Positions 57,696 through 64,000 of a DNA stretch of 64,000 nucleotides are shown piece after piece (the first letter of the stretch is position 1; each line of letters begins with the position of its first letter). The notes under the pieces are model-generated. The model saw nothing but the letters and a program-made list of their open reading frames with translations. It was not told the origin of the DNA and did no database searches. This DNA comes from an uncultured Gemmatimonadota bacterium (GTDB lineage: Bacteria; Gemmatimonadota; Gemmatimonadetes; Longimicrobiales; Longimicrobiaceae). The DNA is taken from NCBI GenBank assembly GCA_902805735.1, contig CADCTW010000161.1:42631-106630 (forward strand), read 5' to 3'. The position numbers and the translations under genes were made by a program.

Positions 57696-57856
57696 AACAG
57701 CTGATCGTGTCCACTGCCCCGGCGCACGGGTGGCGGCGGCGGGGGGAGCGATTATCTTCTGGTGATTCGCGGCAACGTAATCGCCCGCCCGGGGCCGGGC
57801 AACGCTTCTCCTCGCCCCACTTTATTTTCGCCCCACTCTCGTCGAGGCAAGCCACC

Positions 57857-59077
57857 GTGCGCAGGATCGACACCCGCAACTTCAGCCGCGCCACCCGCAC
57901 GACCTCCAAGGAGATCAACCGGCAGATCGCGCTGAACCTGGTGCGCGAGCACCAGCCGCTCTCGCGCGCGGAGCTGGCGCGGCACATGGGGGTGGCGCGC
58001 GGGATGGTGACGCCGCTGGTCAACGAGCTTCTCGCCGACGGGCTGATCTACGAGGGGACGACGGGGAACCCGCCGCGCGGACGCAAGCCCACCCTGCTGC
58101 ACGTGCGGTCCCACGACCGGCTGGCGCTGGCGGTGGACGTGCGGCTCAGCCAGACGCACGTCATGCTGTGCGACTTCAGCGGGCAGATGGTGGCGCTGGA
58201 GCGCTTCGCCACCCCCGCCTCGCCCGAGGAGCTGGTGGCCGGGGTGAGCGCCCGCATCGAGCGGATGCTGAGCAGCCACCGGGACGCCGGGGCGTGCGAG
58301 GGGATCGGCCTGGTGGTTCCCGGGATGGTGGACCGGCGCACGGGGAACCTGGTGCACGCCCCCACCCTGGGATGGCGCGACATGGACCTGCGCGGCGCCC
58401 TGAGCGAGGCCACGGGGATGATGGTGCAGATCGAGCGCGACGCCGTGGCGTGCGCCCTCTCCATGATGTGGCTGGGGCCCATGAAGGGGAACGCGCAGGA
58501 CAGCTTCGTCTACCTCACCGTGTCGGACGGCGTGGGGGCCGGGCTCGTGGTCAACGGCGAGGTGTTCCGCGGCCACCGCGACGCCGCCGGGGAGTTCGGC
58601 CACATCCCGCTGAGCCTGGATGGCCCCTACTGCCTGTGCGGCTCGCGCGGGTGCCTGGAGGCCTTCACCTCCAGCCCCGCCACCGTGGCTCGCTACCTGG
58701 GGCGCGACCTCGTATCCCGCGAGTCGTACGCCGAGCTTCGCGAGTCCAGCCTGACGGTGACGGACCTGGTGGCCCTGGCCCGCGGCGGCGATCACCGCGC
58801 CCTGGCGGCGCTGGAGGAGAGCGGGCGCTACCTGGGGGTGGGGATCGCGGTGATCATCAACGCCCTCAACCCCGCGCGCATCGTGGTGGGCGGCGAGCTG
58901 CTGAGCGGGTGGGACCTGATCAGCCCCACCATGCACGCCGCCATGACCGAGCGCACGCTGACCTCCGGCGCCGCCACCACCCCCGTCATCCCCGAACCGG
59001 CCGACGAGCAGACCCGCCTGCGCGGCGCCGCCGCCCTGATCATCGCCCCCATGTTCGCCGCCCCCGCCGTGGGCTGA
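57857..59077 (+). CDS. ROK-family transcriptional regulator
   Basis: 406 residues from GTG 57857. The N-terminal ~80 residues form a winged helix (INRQIALNLVREHQPLSRAE, LARHMGVARGMVTPLVNELL). The rest is the ROK sugar-kinase fold, with GIGLVVPGMVDRRTGNLV, YLTVSDGVGAGLVVNGEVFR, GEFGHIPLS and the zinc motif CLCGSRGCLEAF with three cysteines (usual C-x-C-G-x-x-G-C). The kinase Asp appears replaced, as in NagC/XylR-type repressors that only sense sugars. It faces the GH13 enzyme and the PTS genes, which are likely targets. Confidence 0.9.
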   Translation: MRRIDTRNFSRATRTTSKEINRQIALNLVREHQPLSRAELARHMGVARGMVTPLVNELLADGLIYEGTTGNPPRGRKPTLLHVRSHDRLALAVDVRLSQTHVMLCDFSGQMVALERFATPASPEELVAGVSARIERMLSSHRDAGACEGIGLVVPGMVDRRTGNLVHAPTLGWRDMDLRGALSEATGMMVQIERDAVACALSMMWLGPMKGNAQDSFVYLTVSDGVGAGLVVNGEVFRGHRDAAGEFGHIPLSLDGPYCLCGSRGCLEAFTSSPATVARYLGRDLVSRESYAELRESSLTVTDLVALARGGDHRALAALEESGRYLGVGIAVIINALNPARIVVGGELLSGWDLISPTMHAAMTERTLTSGAATTPVIPEPADEQTRLRGAAALIIAPMFAAPAVG

Positions 59078-59131
59078 CACGAAGGCACGGAGAAGAAGTC
59101 CCTTCTCTGTGCCTCTGTGTCTCTGTGTGAG
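59077..59131. repeat. gene-end palindrome, short left arm
   Basis: It begins at the ROK stop codon itself and ends 9 bases before the GH13 stop. Confidence 0.82.
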
Positions 59132-59139
59132 CCCGCTTT

Positions 59140-60507
59140 TTACCGCACCAGGACCCGGTACCCGTGAGCCGGGATCTCGATGGTTCCCGAGGTGCCGAGC
59201 GCGGTGCGCGCGCGGGAGAACCAGTCGGTGTACGAGCCGGGCCGGGCCAGCGAGCGGTAGCGGGCGCGGACCGGCGTGTCGCCGAAGTTGACGGCCACCA
59301 CGACGGTGTTGGAGCCCCGCGTCCGGGTGAAGGCGAACACCCGCTCGCCGCCGCTGGTGCGGAGGCGGGTCTGCGGGCCGCCCCAGGGGCCGTTGGCCAG
59401 CGCGCCGTTGCGGTGCTTCAGGTCGAAGACGCTGCGGTAGAACGGGGCCAGCGAGGGCCCGCTCCAGTCCACCGTGTCCTTTTCGAAGAAGCGGAGGCGC
59501 TTGCCCAGGCTCGCCTCCTGGCCCGTGTACAGGAGGGGCATGGACTGCTGCACGGTGGCGCTGAGCACGAAGGCGGGGAGGTGGTTGGCCCCCATCCGCT
59601 CGAACTCGGTGCCTTTCCAGCTGTTCTCGTCGTGGTTGCTGGTGAAGTACATCCGGTACGCGCCGCGGCCAAAGGCGCTGTCCTGCCGGGCGAAGTAGCC
59701 GTCCAGGGCGGAGGTGCCCTTCTTCCCCTGCACGACCTCGTGGAGAAGGTGGTGGAGCTCCCACCCGTAGGTCATGTTGAACACCGAGTGCATCCGCGGG
59801 TCCTCCGACTCGGCCAGCAGGAAGACGTCCGGCCTCACCTGGCGCAGCTCGCGCCCCGCCGTCGTCCAGAAGTCCATCGGCACCCCGCCCGCCACGTCCA
59901 CCCGGAAGCCGTCGATCCCCATCGACTGGAGCCACCACTTCATCTCGCCGAGCATGGCGCGGCGCATCGCCGCGTTGGAGTAGTTGAGCTCGGCCACGTC
60001 GGTCCAGTCCGTCTCGCGCCCCTCGTTGTCGCGCGCGTTCAGCACGGTGCCGTCCGCCCGGCGCTCGTAGAAGCCGGGGTTGGAGGTGATCCACTCGTGG
60101 TCGTGCGCGGTGTGGTTGGGCACCCAGTCCAGGATCACCTTCATCCCCTGCACGTGCGCCGCGCTCACGAACGCCCTGAAGTCCGCCTCGGTGCCGTGCT
60201 CGGGGTTGATGGCGCTGTAATCCCGGATGGCGTAGTAGCTCCCCAGCGACCCCTTCCTGTGCAGCACCCCGATCGGCTGCACCGGCATCAGCCAGAGGAT
60301 GTCCACCCCCAGGCTCCGCAGCCGCGGAAGGTGCGTCTGCAGCGCGGCGAAGGTCCCTTCCGGCGTGTACTGCCGCACGTTCACCTCGTACATCACCGCC
60401 CGGCGCGACCACTCCGGGTGGGCGACGGAGTCCGCGGGTGCCTGGGCACTCGCCGCGCCCGCTGCAAGCGCGAGGGTGACCGCGGCGCGGAGGAGAGCTC
60501 TTCTCAT
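59140..60507 (-). CDS. exported alpha-amylase-family (GH13) hydrolase
   Basis: 455 residues. The signal peptide MRRALLRAAVTLALAAGAAS ends near AQA. The GH13 regions are all present: DWVPNHTAHD (region I), GFRVDVAGG with nucleophile D204 (II), FLLAESED with acid/base E233 (III) and FTSNHDENSW with D293 (IV). A short C-terminal beta-sandwich follows (VFAFTRTRGSNTVVVAVNFG). It should cleave alpha-glucans in the periplasm or outside the cell, giving sugars for the PTS encoded next door. Start ATG 60507. Confidence 0.93.
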   Translation of the reverse strand: MRRALLRAAVTLALAAGAASAQAPADSVAHPEWSRRAVMYEVNVRQYTPEGTFAALQTHLPRLRSLGVDILWLMPVQPIGVLHRKGSLGSYYAIRDYSAINPEHGTEADFRAFVSAAHVQGMKVILDWVPNHTAHDHEWITSNPGFYERRADGTVLNARDNEGRETDWTDVAELNYSNAAMRRAMLGEMKWWLQSMGIDGFRVDVAGGVPMDFWTTAGRELRQVRPDVFLLAESEDPRMHSVFNMTYGWELHHLLHEVVQGKKGTSALDGYFARQDSAFGRGAYRMYFTSNHDENSWKGTEFERMGANHLPAFVLSATVQQSMPLLYTGQEASLGKRLRFFEKDTVDWSGPSLAPFYRSVFDLKHRNGALANGPWGGPQTRLRTSGGERVFAFTRTRGSNTVVVAVNFGDTPVRARYRSLARPGSYTDWFSRARTALGTSGTIEIPAHGYRVLVR

Positions 60508-60615
60508 GGTTGGCACGTGGGTGCGGGTGTGGGGATGGAGTGGGGTGAGAATAACCGTGGCGTGCCCGCGTTCGCAACGCTTTCCGGCGGACTGGGAGCG
60601 GCTCGCCGCGGGCGC

Positions 60616-60643
60616 TTGACAAAATCGACAGGAACTCTAACAA
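60616..60643 (+). promoter_or_regulatory. putative sigma-70 promoter for the 90-residue protein gene
   Basis: A perfect TTGACA (60616-60621), 16 bases, then TAACAA (60638-60643) in an AT-rich pocket upstream of the only plus-strand gene here. Confidence 0.55.
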
Positions 60644-60776
60644 TTCATCGGAAGCCGTTTCCCCCATGGGGAGCGGAGCACGCAGCTTAATTTGGAAGCA
60701 AGTCTTCCAATATCGCGCCGCGAGGAAGGAAGACCTCGTGAAGGCGGCGGCTGGCACCCTTACCCCGGGATCGCAC

Positions 60777-61049
60777 ATGGAGCTGACTCAAACGACACCG
60801 AGCGACCTGATCGGCGTGACGTTCACCGCCGTGAAGGGGCTGCGCCACCTGGCCGAAGAGCAGTTCGGCCAGCTCTTCGTGCGCACGGAGGTCCTTTCCC
60901 GGGGCACCCGCCGCATGGTCGTGGAGCTCCGCCTGGACGCGCACGGCATCCTGGTGATCCACGCGGAGCGCGCCCGCCCCAGCAACCCCTTCTGCATCAC
61001 CCGCGTCCACACCGGCCGCGACGCCGGCGCCCTGCGCATGGTGCTGTGA
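60777..61049 (+). CDS. hypothetical protein, 90 residues
   Basis: From ATG 60777 (MELTQTTPSDLIGVTFTAVK); an in-frame GTG at 60738 would add 13 residues. FGQLFVRTEVLSRGTRRMVV and ELRLDAHGILVIHAERARPS form a predicted antiparallel sheet, then NPFCITRVHTGRDAGALRMV. One cysteine. I do not recognise it. A good promoter lies 160 bases upstream and a half palindrome 40 bases after the stop, both signs of a real gene. Confidence 0.55.
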   Translation: MELTQTTPSDLIGVTFTAVKGLRHLAEEQFGQLFVRTEVLSRGTRRMVVELRLDAHGILVIHAERARPSNPFCITRVHTGRDAGALRMVL

Positions 61050-61090
61050 CCCGCGGCGGCGCGGAGACGCCGAGAGAGGGTCCAGCGCCT

Positions 61091-61120
61091 CTCCTCTGTG
61101 TCTCTGTGTCTCTGTGTGAG
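61091..61120. repeat. half gene-end palindrome
   Basis: A single CTCTGTGTCTCTGTGTCTCT arm with one extra unit, between the 90-residue protein gene and the PTS IIBC stop. Confidence 0.78.
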
Positions 61121-61145
61121 GCCATTCTGTTCGCCACGGCGGCGC

Positions 61146-62915
61146 TCAGCCCGCGGCGGCGGGGACGCCGGCTTCCATCGCCGCGGCGATCGCGGCCGCG
61201 TCGCTGCCCAGGATGACGTGGACCACGCCCGGGGCCGCGTGCATCACCCCCCGCGCCCCGGCCTGCTCCAGCGCCGCCTCGTCCACCCGCGCCGCGTCCC
61301 GCAGCTCCGCGCGCAGGCGGGTGATGGCCACCACCTCGGCCGCCACCACGTTGTCCGCGCCGCCCAGGGCCCGCGTGAGGGCGGCGGCGCGGGCCCGGTC
61401 CCGGTCGGTGACGACGCGCACGAAGGGGAGCGCGGCCTCCGCCGGCGGCGCGGCGGCGCGGCGCGGCGCGCGCATGTACTCCTCCATGGCCGTCTTCAGG
61501 TTCTCCGAGCGGGTGCCGAAGATGGCCTGCATCCCGCTCCCCACCTGAACCACCCCCGCGGCGCCCAGCGACCGCAGGGTGTCGGCGCGCGCCAGTGACA
61601 CGTCGGCCAGCTCCACGCGCAGGCGGGTGATGCAGGCGTCCAGGCTGCGGATGTTCTCCGCGCCGCCGAACGCGGCCACCAGCCGCGGCGCCATCCCGTC
61701 CGTCTCCCCCGCCCCGGCGGCGCCCTGCGGCGCGGCCGTGTCCTCGATCTCGCGCCCCGGAGTCCGCAGGTTCAGCTTCAGGATCAGCGTGCGGAAGAGC
61801 GCGTAGTACACCCCGGCGTAGACCAGCCCCAGCGGCACCAGCCACCACCCGCGCTGCGAGTTGGGGTACAGCACCACGAAGTCGATCAGCCCGTGGGAAA
61901 AGGTGGTGCTGTGGTGGATCCCCAGCGACACCGCGGAGAAGTACGCCAGCCCCGCCAGCGCCGCGTGGATGCAGTACAGGAGCGGCGCCACGAAGAGGAA
62001 GGCGAACTCGATGGGCTCCGTGATCCCCGTGAGGAAGGAGGTGAGCGCGGCGGAGATCATGATGCCGCCCACCTTGGCCCGGTTCTCGGGGCGCGCCGTG
62101 CGCCAGATGGCCAGCGCCGCCGCCGGCAGCCCCCACATCTTGAACAGGTAGCCCCCCGCCAGGTGCCCCGCCGTGGGGTCCCCCGCCGTGTAGCGGTAGA
62201 TCTCGCCGTGGATCACCTTTCCCGTATCGGGGTCCACGTAGCTCCCCACCTCGAAGAAGAAGGGGACGTTCCAGATGTGGTGGAGCCCGAAGGGGATCAG
62301 CGCGCGCTCCACCACCCCGTACAGCGAGAAGGCGGCGGCCGGGTTGCCGTTGGCCGCCCACTGCGAGAAGCCCTCGATCCCCCGCCCCACCGGGGGCCAG
62401 AGCACCGCCAGCACCACCCCCACCCCGATGGCCGTGAACGCCGTGAGGATGGGCACCGCGCGCTTCCCGGAGAAGAAACCCAGGTAAGCCGGCAGCTCCA
62501 GCCGGAAGTAGCGGTTGAAGAGGACGGCCGCCACCGCGCCGATCAGGATCCCGCCGAACACCCCCGTCTCGATGGAGGCGATCCCCATGATCTGCTTGGG
62601 GTCGTACTCCAGGAGCGGCGCCATCACCCCCATGGTGGCCAGCATCACGGCGAAGCCGACCACGGCCGCCAGCGCCGCCACGCCGTCGTTCCCCGTGAGC
62701 CCCAGCGCCACACCGATGGCGAAGATCAGCGGCAGGTTGCCGAACACCGCGCCCCCCGCCTGGGCCATCATGCTGGAGACGATAGTGGGGAGCCAGGTGA
62801 ACTTGGCGCTCCCCACCCCCAGCAGGATGCCGGCCGCGGGAAGCACCGAGACGGGGAGCATCAGCGACTTCCCGATCTTCTGCAGCCACCCGAAGGCGGT
62901 GCGCCACTGGATCAT
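61146..62915 (-). CDS. PTS glucose/N-acetylglucosamine-type transporter IIBC with a second, degenerate IIB domain
   Basis: 589 residues. The IIC domain (1-385, about ten helices) has the family marks [40 protein letters not shown] and [21 protein letters not shown] first IIB domain (~408-480) carries the phosphoryl cysteine C428 in [14 protein letters not shown] second IIB-like domain (~497-580) has the same strand, [13 protein letters not shown], with the cysteine replaced by A530. There is no IIA domain, so phosphate must come from a separate IIA. Glucose versus N-acetylglucosamine cannot be decided. It lies 93 bases downstream of enzyme I, probably one operon. Confidence 0.92.
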   Translation of the reverse strand: MIQWRTAFGWLQKIGKSLMLPVSVLPAAGILLGVGSAKFTWLPTIVSSMMAQAGGAVFGNLPLIFAIGVALGLTGNDGVAALAAVVGFAVMLATMGVMAPLLEYDPKQIMGIASIETGVFGGILIGAVAAVLFNRYFRLELPAYLGFFSGKRAVPILTAFTAIGVGVVLAVLWPPVGRGIEGFSQWAANGNPAAAFSLYGVVERALIPFGLHHIWNVPFFFEVGSYVDPDTGKVIHGEIYRYTAGDPTAGHLAGGYLFKMWGLPAAALAIWRTARPENRAKVGGIMISAALTSFLTGITEPIEFAFLFVAPLLYCIHAALAGLAYFSAVSLGIHHSTTFSHGLIDFVVLYPNSQRGWWLVPLGLVYAGVYYALFRTLILKLNLRTPGREIEDTAAPQGAAGAGETDGMAPRLVAAFGGAENIRSLDACITRLRVELADVSLARADTLRSLGAAGVVQVGSGMQAIFGTRSENLKTAMEEYMRAPRRAAAPPAEAALPFVRVVTDRDRARAAALTRALGGADNVVAAEVVAITRLRAELRDAARVDEAALEQAGARGVMHAAPGVVHVILGSDAAAIAAAMEAGVPAAAG

Positions 62916-63008
62916 TTCGGCTCTCCGAGCTCAGGTGGGGAGATCGTGCGGACGGACGACGCGGCCACCGGAACGCGCCGCGGGACCGGATAAGGGAATG
63001 GGCGCGGG

Positions 63009-64000
63009 TCAGCCATGGCGGCGTGCCACGATGGCGCGCACTTCCGCTCCATCCCCGGCGTCCAGCGCCTCGCGGGCGGTGGCGCGGCACGCCTCCATGT
63101 CCAGCGCGCGGACGCGCGCCCGGACCTCGGGGACCAGCGGCACGTCGGCGCTCAGCTCGTCCACCCCCAGCCCCAGCAGCACGGGCACGGCCTGCGGATC
63201 GCCGGCCAGCGCACCGCATACCCCGACCCAGCGGCGGTGCGCGTGCGCGCCCTCCACGGTGTGCGCGATCAGGCGGAGCACGGCCGGGTGCAGCGCGTCC
63301 ACCTGCGGAGCCAGGCGCGGGTTGGTGCGGTCCATGGCCAGGGTGTACTGCGTCAGGTCGTTGGTGCCGATGGAAAAGAAGTCCGCCTCGCGCGCGAAGC
63401 GCTCGGCCAGCAGCGCCGCGGCGGCGGTCTCCACCATGATCCCCACCTGGATGGGCGGCACGCCGAGCGCCTCCCGCTCGCGCTCCACCAGCTCCCGCGC
63501 CGCCCGCCACTCGGCCAGCGTGGCGATCATGGGGAACATCACCGCCACCCTCCCCGCGCCCGACGCGCGCAGGATGGCGCGCACCTGCGCGCGAAAGAGC
63601 TCCGGCCGCGCCAGGGTCAGCCGGACGCCGCGCTCGCCGAGAAACGGATTGGCTTCGGCGGGCAAGTCGAGGTACGGGATCGGCTTGTCGCCGCCGACGT
63701 CCAGCGTGCGGATGACGAGGAGGCGGTCCGGGCCCAGGGCGCGAAGGATGGCTTCGTAGCTCCGCGCCTGCTCGTCCTCGTCGGGCGCCGTGTGGCGCTC
63801 CATGAAGAGGAACTCGGTGCGCAGCAGCCCCACTCCCTCGCCGCCCACGGCGGCTACGCGCTCCGCCTCGGCCAGCGTGCCGGCGTTGGCCGCCACCTCC
63901 ACGCGGTGCCCGTCGGTGGTGACGGCCGGCTCCAGGGCGGCCGCCAGCTCGCGGGCCCGCCGCGCCTCGCCGGCCGCCAGCAGCTCGGCGGCGCGCGCTT
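63009..64000 (-). CDS. ptsI: PTS enzyme I (phosphoenolpyruvate-protein phosphotransferase), C-terminal part
   Basis: The gene runs off the right edge; the visible ~330 residues are the PEP-binding barrel and the preceding linker. TLAEAERVAAVGGEGVGLLR and FLFMERHTAPDEDEQARSYE open it, followed by VIRTLDVGGDKPIPYL, PFLGERGVRLTL, VMFPMIATLAEWRAARELV, QVGIMVETAAAALLA, FFSIGTNDLTQYTLAMDR and WVGVCGALAGDPQAVPVLLG with the catalytic cysteine. The in-frame sequence before the apparent start at 63902 (EPAVTTDGHRVEV) is also enzyme I, so the true start and the phospho-histidine domain lie outside. It passes phosphate from PEP through HPr to the sugar transporter next to it. Confidence 0.93.
   Translation of the reverse strand, partial: ARAAELLAAGEARRARELAAALEPAVTTDGHRVEVAANAGTLAEAERVAAVGGEGVGLLRTEFLFMERHTAPDEDEQARSYEAILRALGPDRLLVIRTLDVGGDKPIPYLDLPAEANPFLGERGVRLTLARPELFRAQVRAILRASGAGRVAVMFPMIATLAEWRAARELVEREREALGVPPIQVGIMVETAAAALLAERFAREADFFSIGTNDLTQYTLAMDRTNPRLAPQVDALHPAVLRLIAHTVEGAHAHRRWVGVCGALAGDPQAVPVLLGLGVDELSADVPLVPEVRARVRALDMEACRATAREALDAGDGAEVRAIVARRHG

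Noticed and set aside
1..64000. tRNA, rRNA or known riboswitch genes
   Set aside because: None was recognised by eye; a covariance-model search would be needed to exclude small RNAs.

Overview
The window is 64 kb of very GC-rich bacterial chromosome. Gene content and style suggest a Gram-negative member of Gemmatimonadota, most likely Longimicrobiaceae. This is inferred from the mix of ADOP-type FtsX permeases, orphan carboxypeptidase-regulatory/plug proteins, GTG starts, abundant exported proteases and a distinctive family of gene-end palindromes; no rRNA or tRNA gene was seen to confirm it. The first ~1.7 kb is lower in GC and holds fragments (a 5'-truncated unknown gene, an aminoglycoside-phosphotransferase-like remnant). 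Both ends cut genes: the unknown gene on the left and PTS enzyme I on the right.

Layout. 1.9-25.5 kb is a housekeeping/accessory mosaic: an ADOP permease, recF, ogt, a crotonase, a cation/proton antiporter, a DapA-like aldolase, two M1 metallopeptidases, an M48 peptidase, a DUF4015-type protein, a class-C serine hydrolase, a C39-like cysteine peptidase, an overlapping PD-(D/E)XK/PIN gene pair and a YcaQ-like glycosylase. 25.8-32.9 kb (minus strand) is export cluster A: an anchored C39 peptidase, a Sec-exported protein with an internal double-glycine cleavage motif, TolC, an HlyD-type adaptor and two MacB-like permeases, with no ATPase. 33-36 kb carries coaA, a DUF3667-like membrane protein, an MliC-like lipoprotein and a glycine-zipper protein, then a 28-bp minisatellite. 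36.9-43.1 kb is a stressosome module (rsbR, rsbS, rsbT, an RsbT-PP2C fusion) that runs into two hybrid sensor kinases. 43.4-45.8 kb has small conserved genes and a RES/Xre-type toxin-antitoxin pair whose toxin reads as frameshifted.

46.3-57.0 kb (plus strand) is the most striking region, cluster B: an ADOP permease, an AraC-like regulator, then behind a strong promoter with 20-bp-spaced direct repeats a radical SAM/SPASM enzyme, an LpxL-like acyltransferase, a 41-residue two-cysteine precursor-like peptide, tandem hairpins, a YydH-like M50 membrane protease, an exported carboxypeptidase-regulatory protein, an acyl carrier protein and a complete ketosynthase. The set suggests a ribosomally made peptide that is modified by radical chemistry, possibly acylated, then processed at the membrane. 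57.0-64 kb returns to ordinary metabolism (DUF4126 protein, ROK regulator, GH13 hydrolase, PTS IIBC and enzyme I).

Nineteen copies or half-copies of an exceptionally regular 27-bp-arm palindrome sit a few bases after stop codons. They fill the 1.8-24.3 and 57-61 kb parts, appear once near 45.9 kb, and are absent from both secretion/peptide clusters.
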